From NCBI GenBank assembly GCA_029834535.1, contig JAQMWT010000059.1:1-64000 (forward strand): 64,000 bases of DNA, given 5' to 3'. Shown piece after piece: positions 30,939-42,562 of the stretch. The notes under the pieces were generated by a model. That model searched no databases and was not told the origin of the DNA. It saw only the letters and a list, made by a program, of their open reading frames with translations. The DNA is from Chrysophaeum taylorii (lineage: Eukaryota; Sar; Pelagophyceae; Pelagomonadales; Pelagomonadaceae). Position 1 is the stretch's first letter. Each line of letters begins with the position of its first letter. The position numbers and the translations under genes were made by a program.

Positions 30939-32160
30939 CAAGTGCAGGCCACTCACTGCAAGTTCACTTTGTCCAAAATCTCACAAAATCTCACACCCCA
31001 CATTCACGTGGTCCCAAAATCACAAAGTTTCGTACCGTCTCTGGTCCGTGCTCAAGCTGTTCAACACGCATGAGTCGGTGCTGCGTCCTGCTGGGCTCTA
31101 CGCTCGACGACTCTGCTGCGGGGGAGAGGGCGGCAACCCGAGGACCGACCTCTTGGTAGACGACATTGCGCGTGTAGACGCCGGGGTGGCGTTGTCGGTA
31201 ATGCGCAACGCGGGGTAGGGTGGAGTCGTCGACCCAGACAGAAGACGATGCCCTCGGGCTTACCGACTCGGCTGAGAGCCACGTAAAGCTCGCCGTGGCT
31301 GCTGACGGGCTTGGGTAAGAGGACGCCGACCTTGTGGAGCGTCTAACCCTGGCTCTTGTTGATAGTTGTGGCGAAGCATGTCGCTAGGGAAACCGGCATC
31401 GGCGCAGCTCGAAGGGGAGCTCGCCTTGCTTCGTGGTGAGGGTGACGCTCGTGAGGATTTTATTTTTTTCTCACCGTTTACCCTATAGGCGAGTTGGAGG
31501 AGCCAACGACACCATTGATGATGTCTCGGGTGCCGTTGCTCAGCGGCCGTGCGTTGGGTCGAGATTGTGAAGACTTTAAGCTCGCGCTCAAAAACGTCCG
31601 CATGAAGTTGATTGTCATGGGAGTTGGGAAACTCGACGACTGGAAAGAGCGAGGCGTCGTCTTCCGACCCAATCTCGTCATACGAAGAAACGAACTCCGT
31701 TGGCTTGTCTTCGGGAAAGGCCAAAGTCATGCGCGCGTTGTCAGCTCAGCAACAACAACATCGTTTTTTCGGCGGGGCGCGAGAATGGCTCGCTCGAAGA
31801 GCCGCCACTTCGATCGTGGAAAATTGTCTTACGTATGTCTCCGATGCCGTCGCCGTAGACGGCTCTGGACGTGGTGGCTCGCGCGCCGAAACCCTGGTTC
31901 CTGGGACAGACAGACAAACAACGTCCTCTCTTCGCCTGCCCCGCGGCTCGGCCATGACCCCGACTAGGTCCCGCATACCTACCTCTCTACGCCCGTCGGG
32001 CACATCCCTCCTACCCCACGAAACCACGCACATCCTTCATGCACTAAACAACCCCCCCCCTCTTCTTAGGAGTCGACCTCTTAAACACACTAAACACACA
32101 CCCCTCCTCTTAGGAGTCGTCGACCTTTTAAAGACCACACACAGACAAACAAACAAATTC
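30939..32160 (-). mobile_element. Helitron-like element remnant with Pif1-type helicase C-terminus (copy a)
   Basis: On the minus strand this carries decayed helicase sequence ending in LSRVGKPEGIVF (about 31,230-31,280), the C-terminal motif of Helitron RepHel helicases. Its 3' end, read on the minus strand, is GGCCTGCACTTG at 30,939-30,950 followed by T, the same terminus as the two complete insertions in the right arm. The 5' side fades into a CAGACAAACAAACAAA stretch near 32,143-32,158 that resembles the TTTGTCTG tract of the intact 5' ends. The coding part is shorter and more altered than in copies b and c. Two copies of a C-run/TCTTAGGAGTCGAC motif lie at about 32,049-32,136. The outer 5' boundary is approximate. 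Confidence 0.75.
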
Positions 32161-32324
32161 CTTTTTACGTAGAAGTAAAGGACTACGTCATCTGTGGTAA
32201 ATTCGGGAGTGAATGGACCTACTTTCTGGGAAAGTTGCGCCTCTCTCGAGAAAAAGTTTGCCGAGGTGTCGTCACGGCGCGGTGGAGCGGTTGATAGGGG
32301 CTTGATTGATAGCGACTAGAGTTG

Positions 32325-34142
32325 ATGGCGACGAGCGTGGTAGGTGGTCTGCCGAGTGCAGTGACGACGACCGCGGACTCGAGTTCGTCCGATGGCGCGC
32401 GGAGTACTCCGCGGGGGTCGTCGGGGGCGCGGTTCTTCTTGCAGGATCGGATACGCGCCTGGGTGTCGAAGAAGAAGCGACGGTTCCAGGAAAAGGGGTA
32501 CGACCTCGACTTGACGTACGTGACGCCGCGGCTGATCGCGATGGGGTTTCCGGCGGTGAACCACGAGGCCGCGTACCGAAACTCGGCGGAAGAGATCGAA
32601 ACGTTTCTCGACTCGCAGCACGGGCGGGGGAACTATAAGCTGTACAATTTGTGCGCCGAACGGACGTATCCCGAGGCGCGGTTCGGCGGCGCGTTCGTGC
32701 GGTTCCCCTTCGAAGACCACAGCCCGCCCCCCCTCGGGATGATATACTTTTTTTGCGTCGACGTCGACGAGCTGTTCCGAAAGGACGAGAAGACGGTCGC
32801 GGCGATCCACTGCAAGGCGGGGAAGGGTCGGACGGGTCTCATGATCGCGGCGTACATGCTGTGGGCGCGCGAGTGGGCGACCCCGGCCGAATCGATGCAG
32901 TTCTACGGCTTCGCGCGCACCAACAACCAAAAGGGTATCACGATTCCGTCGCAGCGTCGCTTCGTCGAGTACTTCCATGAGACTATCTACGGGGGGGGGG
33001 ACGCTACCTCGGGACCGACGCCGCCCCACATCCGCCGCGAGAGCTCGAGCCTCCCGGCGCAGTCCACGTCGAACGATGACGACGACGACGACGATGTCGT
33101 CACCTCGGTCTGGGGCGCGTCGAGGCGCGTCGTCCGCGAGGTCGTCCGGAACTCGGTGTCGCGCCTCTCGACGGGCGAGGAGGACGACTCGGAGAGCGAC
33201 GACGGCGACGACGACGACGGAAATCTTGCCACCAAGATTGCGCCGACCACCCAGGTCATCAACCTCGACGACTATCCTTCGAACGAGCAGCTCGACGAGC
33301 TCGACGACGGTCTCTCGATCGACTCCTGCATCATCATTCGGCCTGGCGAAGAAGCGTCGGGCGAACGCCAAGAAAAACCGCCGACGTCCGACGACGAGGA
33401 GGAAGAGGTGGACGATGACGAGGAGGAGCGCCCGCCCTCGACGATGGCCGCGCGCTCGCCGACGACTATGGACCCGCCGCAGTTCGTCCCGCAGACGTCG
33501 CTCGACGAGCGCGACCTCGAGGCCTCGGAGGCTGCGAGCGAGGGGTTCGCCGCCGTCCACCACTTCGTCGCCAGCTTCGAACACCTCTGGCGCGACGGCG
33601 CACCCGCGTTCGCCGGCGGCGCGCCGACCGTTCGCAAGTCCAAGCACCGCCTCCTCAACGGCGACTGGAACAGGCTCAACCGACTCCACGCGAGAGGCAG
33701 ACGCGGCGCGCTCCCTCCCCCCAAGATGCTCGCGATCAACCAACTCATCGTCCACCGCGCTCGCCCGAACAACGTGCTCCGCGGCCACTTCGAGCCGCAC
33801 TTCAAAATTCTTTGCCAGGACTTTGAGTACAAATCCTCCGAGCTCTTTGCCTGCGCGAGCGGCCGCAAGTCCTCGCACAAGGCACCCGCGACCCGCCTCG
33901 CCTTTCCCATCCCAAACGCGATCGTCGTCGACGAGGTCTGCGTCGTCTTCTTCAACAAAAAAACGCTCGGCCGCAAAGAGAAGGCATTCAAGTTCTGGTT
34001 TCACACGGCCTTTGTCCGCGATAATCGCCTCTACATCGCCAAACCCGACCTCGACGGCGCCTGCAAGGACAAGAAGCATGCCAAGTTCGACGCCGACTTT
34101 GCCGTAGAGCTCGGCTTCACCGAGGACTTCCACCGGAAGTAG
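32325..34142 (+). CDS. PTEN-type phosphoinositide 3-phosphatase with acidic inter-domain insert
   Basis: This single exon encodes 605 residues. A basic N-terminal segment with KKKRRFQEKGYDLDLTYV matches the PIP2-binding motif of PTEN. The phosphatase P-loop is H162-C163-KAGKGR169-TG, identical to PTEN including the two lysines that favour PI(3,4,5)P3. A ~230-residue insert rich in Asp, Glu and Ser separates this from the C2 domain (residues ~465-600), recognised by VDEVCVVFFNKKTLGRKEKAFKFWFHTAF and KPDLDGACKDKKHAKFDADFAVELGF. No PDZ-binding end is seen. The first ATG after a TTG frame opening was chosen. Confidence 0.92.
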   Translation: MATSVVGGLPSAVTTTADSSSSDGARSTPRGSSGARFFLQDRIRAWVSKKKRRFQEKGYDLDLTYVTPRLIAMGFPAVNHEAAYRNSAEEIETFLDSQHGRGNYKLYNLCAERTYPEARFGGAFVRFPFEDHSPPPLGMIYFFCVDVDELFRKDEKTVAAIHCKAGKGRTGLMIAAYMLWAREWATPAESMQFYGFARTNNQKGITIPSQRRFVEYFHETIYGGGDATSGPTPPHIRRESSSLPAQSTSNDDDDDDDVVTSVWGASRRVVREVVRNSVSRLSTGEEDDSESDDGDDDDGNLATKIAPTTQVINLDDYPSNEQLDELDDGLSIDSCIIIRPGEEASGERQEKPPTSDDEEEEVDDDEEERPPSTMAARSPTTMDPPQFVPQTSLDERDLEASEAASEGFAAVHHFVASFEHLWRDGAPAFAGGAPTVRKSKHRLLNGDWNRLNRLHARGRRGALPPPKMLAINQLIVHRARPNNVLRGHFEPHFKILCQDFEYKSSELFACASGRKSSHKAPATRLAFPIPNAIVVDEVCVVFFNKKTLGRKEKAFKFWFHTAFVRDNRLYIAKPDLDGACKDKKHAKFDADFAVELGFTEDFHRK

Positions 34143-34589
34143 GCGACGAAGACCACCCAAGCACCAGCGGCGCCTTATTTACAATCTTTTAGGCGCCGCT
34201 CGCGCGTACCATCGCACGCGTACCATCGCACGCCGAGATCCGGGACTCGCTCTCCCTCGCGGCTCGCAACATCCTCGACCCAATCCGCCTCCTCTCTTTG
34301 CGCACCGTACCGCCCCTGCCTGAAGGCACTCCCCTTCTTACCCGGCGCCGCCAGGAGGAGGAGGAGGAAGAGGTGGAGGAGGCTTTCTCTGATATGTGTT
34401 AAATTAATATGCACCATCCTTTGACACATCATCTTGAATGATGATGATGGTGATGCTTTCTTTGAGCCTCCCTCTTGATCAATCAGCCACTCTCTCTCCG
34501 AGTAGGGGAAAAAAAAACCTGTCCCTGGAAAGGCTGCGGGATCCCAGCCGCTTTCTGGATGGAGACCACACGCCGTGACGAAAAGCACG
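34143..34589. other. intergenic region after PTEN
   Basis: No gene is seen. There is a short direct duplication (CGCGTACCATCGCACG, about 34,202-34,232) and a GGAGGAGGAGG-type purine patch near 34,353-34,380. Confidence 0.45.
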
Positions 34590-37500
34590 ACGACTGACCG
34601 CCGGCGCTCTCAGACCAACACACTTCCAGCAACAACGTTCCGACCAGCAACTCGCCCCGAGCTCCCAGTACCTCTCTCGTCCCAGATCAGGCACCTTGGT
34701 AAACAACGTGCCTCCACCTCAAACCCCAAAGCTTCGCAAGGCGAAGATGGGGACAACTTCGAGTCTCCTCCACCCAAACGCGCCACCGCGGTCTCACGCG
34801 CCTCCAAGATCATAGGCCTCGACGCTGAACTCGAAAGATCATCGAGGAGACTACTATGGTCGCGCGAGATGACTTCTCGGCGCAACTCTCGGCGCGGCAC
34901 TAACAACAAAACCGATCAAAAAAGCTCGTTCGAAACGCTCTCATCGAAAATGAACTAACTTCAGACCTCTCCCGAGTCGAGTGACCCTGGACATGGGAGC
35001 CAGAGCATGGGCGCCAGGCCGCACCGGAAGGAGCCGGTGCGGGATCTCAGAGGGGAGGGGAAAAAAAACACGCAGTTGGAGCAGAGGCGACGGACGAGGA
35101 CGGACTTGTTGATGGCGGACCGCCACTGCGCGCGGTCTTTTGCGAGGTCGTGCAAAAGCGTCGCAGGCCGCGAACGTGTCGGTTTACACAAACAATCGAC
35201 CTGTCCGTCGCGTTATGCCCAACCGAGCGAACCCCATCCCAGCACGGACTTTCCGGGTGCTAACCAGCCAGCCCGGCAGGAAAATGAAAGAGCAAACCAA
35301 CAAACTTCGTGCAGAGTTCGACCAAAGGAGTTGATGGCAAACTCAATCAGAAAAAAAACTATCTCAGCAGCAACTCCAACAACTGAACGAGCAACTGCGT
35401 GCACATTAGAAGAAACTGGACAGGAAATTCAACGCTCGCTTCACTGCCATGTCCACCATCCAAGAAGCCCCCGCTCGAGACAAAAAGCAAGGTGCTCACC
35501 TTGAAACGGTTCGAGAACGCCTTCTCAATGCTTTCAGCCGAAGTTCACGAACACGCCGAGATAGCTACGTCTGCGTCCATGGCCGCCGTTCCTAGGCACA
35601 CACTGACCAATTCGAATTTTCCACCGCAACGCTTAAAAGTCGAACTCGCTCGCCCTACAGACACCGCCACTTGATGCCGCGCAGCCCTACACCCGCGTTT
35701 GAATCAAACATGATATCGACCATTCTCCCAGGCCAAATCCGGTACCACCTGAGCCTCCGGATCCTGGTCGACCTCCGGCCACGACGTCACCTAAATCCGC
35801 TACGTCCCCAACTTTTCCGGACTTCCAGACCGCGGCGCGGATTGACACTTCGGCAACTATTTCCCTCGAACACCTCGGTGACTCGAACTCGACAGTGCAT
35901 CCTCGTTCTGTCACTACCATTGGTCACACCACTCCACTCAAGTTGAGACGTACTCCTTCAACCCGCTGGAATGTCATCAATTTCTCAAGCCCCGTCGTTG
36001 AAGGTATGGGGTTCGATTCTCCGTTTCGAACACAAACAGGAATAAATCCTTAGTCTACTCCCCTACCCGTTCATCGACACCACATATGTTCGCGATCTCT
36101 CCGCCGTTTAAAGCACCAAGTACCGCACAACCGGCACGTATTCGTGGTGGCACCAAATTTGAGCTGTGGCCTGACTTTTTTGTCGCGCACTCTAAAAAAA
36201 TAAAATCACTGTCCGCAGAAAGAAAACCCGTCACACCTCACCTCAATCCTGAGGACGACGTTTTCTCCCGACTAGAGTAGTACTTTGCTCCGTGAGTCTT
36301 GAACACGGCTGCAGATGGTCTGGTCACCATTCTTATCACGCTCCTCACCCCGTTGGTTCCGGTTCAGGGTCGTATCAGCTTCCTTTTATCTATCAGGACC
36401 CTAGCCGCGCCCCGTGCTCCCGCAATTCCCGCAATTCAACACCTCGCAGCAGTTGCACGCATGCTCAAGCCGCATGTTCCTGCGAACATGCATCAATAAG
36501 CGGTCAATATTAAGCACCATGCTCTAAGCGTTCACTATCCTCGTACAATGGACATTGTGCATCACACCGGCTTCCTTCTCAACATCTAAAGACCATGAAA
36601 GTATTTGATCCGCGGCAGCGGCTCTCCGAGCAAACGCACGTCGACCATGTGGAGAGAGACCATGATCCTTAACAGGCATTACTCCCCTGACGTCATCGAC
36701 GACCCAGATGCCACCACTCCGTGGCAACGCTCCGTAGCCAAATCACTCAAGAAACTCAAGACTATGTCTCCACTCATCCAGTGCCTTATCAACAGGCCGA
36801 TCTGGGTGGAGTTGCTCAATGGCGTAAAAGTGAGGCTAGAGATTCTTCAGAAGCTCCTGCAACTCCACCTTAAAGGCAAGATCGACTCCAGATTGATCCA
36901 CGGTCGATGCGTCGTCTCTCAATCGCCGCTCGCTCTGTTCTCGCACCATCTCAACCATTTCTTCACAGATCTCGGGTTTACGTGCAGCCGAAGCGATGAA
37001 ATGTTGTGCACACATCACGAGAATGACACCAACAGGTGGTGCGCGGCCAAAATTTTGCGAACGAATTGTTTATAATGCGCACTGACAGAGCACTCATACA
37101 GAATGTCAAAGCGCTCTCGACAAGGATTTCGGATGGTATAAAAATGAGCTGAATACGTCAAGTTATTCATGATTGGTCTCAAGCGTAACCACGGTCCAAT
37201 CAAGCGGGTTTTATCCATGAGTGCAGGTCACGAAGTACGAGAGCTTCTCTCTTAGCTCAACCTGGGTCAATGATAACTATCATGGTTAGCAACGCCCAGG
37301 TCGATTATTAATCAAGCGTACACCGCACCTTTCCAACTCTGAGGATCTGCAAAAAAAGAACCACGTTGGTCTGACCCCTATACAAGCAAAGATCCTTGGC
37401 TGGTTGCTTTCAATATTCGGTTCTCTCGTATGCCTTCGCATCACTGTCAGACCAGACATAACTACCATTCTCAATCGCGCTTGCAGGGAAATGCATTTGC

Positions 37501-38400
37501 CTTGGCGCCTACATGTGGTTTGGTTAGAGGTAACACGCCGATTTTTATAAACAAAAACCCAGTCCATGGCCTGGTGTAAGGAGCAGACGGCTCGCCTTTG
37601 TCAACAAAAGTCCTTCAAGTTTTTAGTACTCTAAATAGCCCGAACTCAAGGACTGCCCTCCCATCACAAAGTCGCTTTTAGTGACGCAGACTCCGCAGAC
37701 GCACAAGATGATCGCCTACGACTGGATACTGTGTCTACGAATTTGGCTGTCATGTCCCTTGGTCGTGTAAGTGACAAACCATCACAGCGAAGTCGACGTT
37801 GCATGCGGAGATCATAGCTGCTGCTTCCACACCTGATGAAGCAGTGTGGTTGGACACGCTATTGAATGGAGTCCGCCCCGTTCATGTTCGGATACTCCAC
37901 CCGTCACGACGTGGCTCCAGTACCCGTTTTGGTTGACAACGAGAGCCCTGGTCGACTGATGCGGTAAAAAGGGGACGGCCTTTCCGAGTCATGTCCCGTG
38001 TAATTTAAGCTATTGTGGGGCTTAATGTCACAGCGACCATGGTCAGCCATGTCGCATCCGTGATTTCTAGTGGCCGACCAAGACAAACGTTGGAGACTTA
38101 TTATTCTCCAAGCTCTCGTCGAGTGTTGAATTCCCACGACCCGCACGTTTCTTGGCGAACGTGGACTACAACGAAGAAAGAGACGTACATACCTTGTTAC
38201 TTCCTGTGATGAACTTCCCACGTATCAAGACACTCCTCAACCCCCCCCCCCTCTTAGCAGTCGACATTTTAAAGACACACACTCCTCAAAACCTGCTATT
38301 AGCTGACCTTTATGATTCTCACACACCCCCCCCTCTTAGCAGTCGACATTTAAAGACCTTTATGATTCTTAAGTCCTGCATCATTACATTATATTTTCAG
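34590..38400 (+). mobile_element. Ty1/copia LTR-retrotransposon fossil
   Basis: This is a broken copia-type element on the plus strand. Reverse-transcriptase-like sequence is recognisable at about 36,600-37,060 and RNase H-like sequence at about 37,650-38,200. The region before it (34,590-36,500) is low-scoring, Gln/Glu-rich coding-like sequence that I take to be its gag side, without firm support. There are many breaks throughout. The terminal repeats were not delimited; C-run/TCTTAGCAGTCGAC repeats at about 38,239-38,360 may belong to its 3' end. The last ~935 bp has an inverted, diverged partner at 19,128-20,010. It looks old. Confidence 0.7.
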
Positions 38401-38917
38401 CGAATGAAACAAAATTGACGCACCAGAAAACGTGCTTTGCGCCAGTTTGCGCTCCTCATAGCTTAGTTCGAGGGATCTGCAGCGCACCTTGCCCTTTCCA
38501 TCACGGCACACCGTGAGTGTGCCCGTCTCCTCCTCGCAGACCTACAGTGTTTCGAGGGCGGTGCAGTCACCGCCCACCTCCAGCAGCGGCATCATGCGCA
38601 GGCGTATTTCAGGGAGCTCCAAGACGCATACAGAAACGCCAACGGCCCCTGCGTCTCCCGGCCGCCGGGTCCCAGGCGGCACCCGGACGGTTAGGCTCTC
38701 GCGCCCTACAAACTTTCAGCGTCAACGTCCCTCTTCTCTCTTCCCACACAACCCAGCTCTCCTTTCCGCTCTACGCTCCGAACACCCCGCCAATCTGAGC
38801 TGCTTTCATCTGCGTCGGCTCAAATACCTCCTCCAAAAATAAATAATCCTACTCCTCGCATAGCGCGTGGATATTCGCTACTTGACGACATTGTCGTCGT
38901 CGTCGTCGTCGTCGTCG
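38401..38917. other. inner end of the right arm, mirror of 18,616-19,127
   Basis: This is near-identical to the left-arm sequence in reverse complement. No gene is assigned. It ends against the copia fossil near 38,401. Confidence 0.6.
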
Positions 38918-40459
38918 CTAGCCGCAGCAGAAGACGCGGTCGGCGATACGGTCGCACGGGGATCCCCGATCCCGCGAGAATGACGGGGCGGTGCGCAGCG
39001 CGTATTCGAGCCGCGAAGCGAGACAGGTGGTATTGCCAGGAGCGCAGCCGGCGCCGACGAGGGTGTCGCGAGTCGAGACGAACTCGTAGGCCAGCGCAGT
39101 GAGATTGTCGGAATGTGCGTCGAACTCGAGCACCACCGAACGGCCGTCGACGCCGACGTCGACGGTCCTCGTCTGCGTCGTGGGCTCGGCCAAGTGGAGG
39201 TCGTACATGTGCTCTGAGTGGATATTGAAGTGCCAGAGAGAAGCGTCCGAGCAGCGGGTCCAACGTCCCTCGAGCTCGTAGTCGGCGGGTACGTCGACCC
39301 GGCGCGGGCGGCCGCCCGTAGCCGAATCGACGATGAGGCCCGTCAGGACGTCGTCAGGGAGGCCGAGGCGAGTCCAGGGTCTGTCGGCGAGCGTAGCCAG
39401 CCTACGAGCGATGACCGAGCCTCGAGCTAGGCGAAGGTCTTACTCACTCACTCCTCGGCAAGATCGCGCGAGAGGACGTAGGCGTTGCCTTGAGCGAAGG
39501 TTGGGTAGACGTCGGCCGGGTAGTCGGCCCTCGCGACGGTCCAGACCTTTGCGGCGCGGAGCCACGCGTCGCGGTCGGCGCCGACGGGCGGCGTCGTCGT
39601 CTCGAGGCGCGGAACGCGCAGGCCGGAGCCGTCGAGGAAAAGGCCGGCGTAGATCCTCGAGGGCGGTCCCGCAGCGAATAGCATCGCCATCGTCGGACCG
39701 AGCCGGAGGTAGACGTCGTCGTTGGCGCGCGCGACGTAGTAGGCCCCGCAGCTTCGAGTTCCCCACGCCTGGAGAAGAACGAAGAGACTTCTCGCGAAAC
39801 TCGCGGACCCTGCTCACGAAGATGGCGACGACCTTCCGGACGGTGCGCGCATACGTGTCGGTCCACTTCATCATCGCCCTGCGGCTCGGGGCTTGAGCAC
39901 GAGCGAGGGACGGTGCGCACACAAGTCTCTGCGCGTCGCCATCTCGCGGAGAACCGATCCGGGGACCTCGCCGGTTTCCGGGACGGCGACAAAGAAGCGG
40001 ACGGCGATCTCGTGCTCGCGCGCATTGCCCAGCCACGTGCTGCGCATCGCTTCTCGCGCGAGCCCGTTCGACCACGCGCTCACGACCTGCGCGTCGAATA
40101 TCGAACTTACGCGAATCGCCTCGCACCCCCAGCGCGAGGACGGGGCTTCCGCAGGCGGGCGCGTCGAGCTGCGGGCCCAGACGAAGCGGCTCGTAGTCGA
40201 CGTCGGCCGCCACGCCAACGCGCAGCGGCGGGTCCTCCTCGGGGACTCCAAGGCGGCGCCTGCGAGCCGCCTCGCGCGCTCGCATATCGACCCAGCGGTG
40301 CCAGCGTGCCTCGCATGCGGCGACCTCCAACCCCCAGCGCGTGCAGAGCTCGGAGAAGGCGGCTCGCGGGCCGGTCCTCGAGGCCCATGCGATGTCGTCG
40401 GCGTTGGGCGAGGCCGGCGCTCCCCAGCACCCCACCACTCCCAAGAAGACACCGATCAT
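38918..40459 (-). CDS. GT31 beta-1,3-galactosyltransferase-like protein (intact copy)
   Basis: Five exons (40459-40127, 40086-39923, 39878-39818, 39768-39452, 39380-38918) with introns of 40, 44, 49 and 71 nt add to 1,338 nt, an exact 445-residue frame. The joins were chosen because each restores GT31 family sequence: SPVLALG to VVSAWSNGLAREAMRSTWL, MATRRDL to AMMKWTDTYARTVRK, VAIF to AWGTRSCGAYYVARANDDVYL, and RDLAEE to PWTRLGLPDD. The NDDVYL DxD motif would bind UDP-sugar and Mn2+. The C-terminal ~150 residues after the catalytic core (with HFNIHSEHMYDLHLAE) are not a known domain. An N-terminal hydrophobic anchor indicates the Golgi. It is head to head with clathrin light chain. Confidence 0.88.
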
Positions 40460-40527
40460 TCCGTTGAGAGCACGCGCGCGGCGATTAGTAGCTGCTAGGT
40501 CTGCGACGAGATTATTCGAGAGAAAGC

Positions 40528-40975
40528 ATGGATTACTTCGCGCCAACGGATGGGCTGACCAACGGGTGTGGTGCGCGCGACGCCGAGTTGCAGGCCAAGT
40601 GGGACGAGGTACGTGTCTTGACTCTTCTCGTCATCTCGGATGATGACGCGACAGGAAATTCGACAACGCGAGGAGAAGGAAGCTGAGGTGCTTGAGACGA
40701 ACCTCGCGCGAGCGAAGGAGGCGCTCGAGAGCTTCGAGAGCGAGCGGCAGCGGAAGATCCAGGACACGATGCAAAAGAATCGGGAAAAGGAGCAGCTCTT
40801 GATGGAGCAGTTTGCGACCGAAATCGAGAGCGAAAATCCCTGGGAACGTATCGTTAGTTTGGTCGATCTTCAAACCGGCATGAGCGACGAGAACTTTGAC
40901 GTATCTCGGATGCGCCAGGTCTTTATCCAGCTCAAGAACTCGCCGCCCGCTAACAACCACAACGATGATTCATGA
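40528..40975 (+). CDS. clathrin light chain (intact copy)
   Basis: Two exons (40528-40608, 40655-40975) with a 46-nt intron give 133 residues. The N-terminal exon ends LQAKWDE and continues EIRQREEKEAEV into a long Glu/Lys/Arg coiled coil that would lie along the clathrin heavy chain. The C-terminus ENPWERIVSLVDL...DVSRMRQVFIQLKN is diagnostic of the family in plants and animals. The acidic N-terminal region seen in most light chains is missing, so either the protein is reduced or an upstream exon lies in the shared 68-bp promoter and beyond. Confidence 0.82.
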
Positions 40976-42562
40976 ATTTACTTTCCTCCGCACCTCTTAG
41001 GAATATAATAAAAAATGAGGACACCTCGCCGCGCAAAGACCTGCCTTTTTTTGGAGAGACTCGCTCGACCGTGCGAACAAACAAACAAACAAACAAACAA
41101 ACCCTCGTTTTTTTTTCATTTATAATTGCATTTCTCGGAGACACACACCAACAACGACCTACCTCGGCAGCCGACCGATGCGAGACCCGGTAACATTCCT
41201 CTCACCGCAGACAGACAGACAGACAGCCAGCCAGCCAGCCAGCCACCCTTTGCGCGATGCCACTTCCCTCCTGACATCGCGTCTTCCCACGACGACGACG
41301 ACGACGACGACAACGCCCCACGGCTTTCGACTTCTCTTCCGACGACGACATACACCGCCCCGCGAAAAGTTATCCAAGGGCCCCGGCGCTAAGACTTACT
41401 TATCACCACCACGGAACCATGCCTTTCTTTCAGGAACGTGGTTTACTATCCTCTCGACGACGCTTCAAAATGCCACAACAACCAAACTCGCTCTCCATCC
41501 TAGGCCGCACCCCCCCCCCGTGTGTTTAGTACTAGTGCCCCTCTGAGACCTTTTCTTCGCTCGAGACCTCCTCCTAGGAGATGTGTCGACGTCGGCGCAC
41601 TTTGAATAGATGCCGCACTCCTCACTTTTCCCGCGTGACTGCCGGCGCGCTTGTTGGAGTCGGTCCCGTTCGGCTGTTGGTCGGCACCCGGGTGCGCGAA
41701 CACGTATACCCCCCATGCCCGTTAGAAAGCCGCCATCTGGGTTTGATTCTACCCGTGGTGTGCGAGCGAGCACCTGGGTGGTGAGATACTGCGGGTTGGT
41801 GTGCGAGCGTCTGGGTGTGGGTTTACCCATTAGCACCAAAAGACTTATTATTATAATGCGTACCCAGACGTTGCAGTTCAAGTGACGACGAGCCTTCAAT
41901 TCTTTAAAAGCCCAGATGTATGCAGGCCTCGGGATTGAGGTTCGGGTTCCGGTACGTAGTGTACCCTGTAGCTCTTTATCCTGGATGTCCAACGGGTACA
42001 CCTAGATGGCCCTGATAAGTTCGAGGTCGGGTATCTGATACCGCAGGTACCGGGTACATCCGTTCAGGTAAATACTCCTGGAAAGGTATTTAAACGAACG
42101 GCCTCGTAATCAGCAGGGAGAATCGTGCCGTGATAAAAGGACTCCAACTCATATGCTTCACTTCACGGCTTTGACCCAATATGCTGTCGCGTGGCCGAGA
42201 CTTATACACTGAGACCAAACCCGCGGAACGCGACCGCGCCTGGAGCATGGGACCACGGAATTGAGGCGGGTGGCCGCGCTAGGATGTGTTGTTCGTCGCC
42301 GGAAACGCCGGCTACTTGAGGGTGGCTCCGAGCTGGGGGCGGCTCTAGCTGAAAAAGACGGACACGTCGTCATAAGATTTTGTGTACGAAACTTACAATG
42401 TATGATGCCTCGTTGATCGTTACCCCAGGTCAGGGTTCAATGGGAAGAATTGTAAAACGTGATGCCACAAGGATTCCATTCTTCAACCTCCACAGCCACC
42501 CAATTCGCTTACGTAGGCGAGTCGGGGCAGTTCGCCGTTTCGCAACCTGCGACCATTGAAAG
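40976..42562. other. gene-free mirror of 14,974-16,566
   Basis: The same simple repeats occur in reverse complement: CAAA at about 41,078-41,101, CAGA/CAGC at about 41,209-41,243, and GAC at about 41,289-41,312. No gene is supported. Confidence 0.5.

Noticed and set aside
31061-31282. A host gene for the VALSRVGKPEG-like protein
   Set aside because: It is the decayed C-terminus of a Helitron-type helicase inside copy a, not a host helicase.
36000-36060. tRNA-like GGTTCGATTC word in the copia region
   Set aside because: A short T-stem could pair, but no other arm fits and it lies in element sequence.
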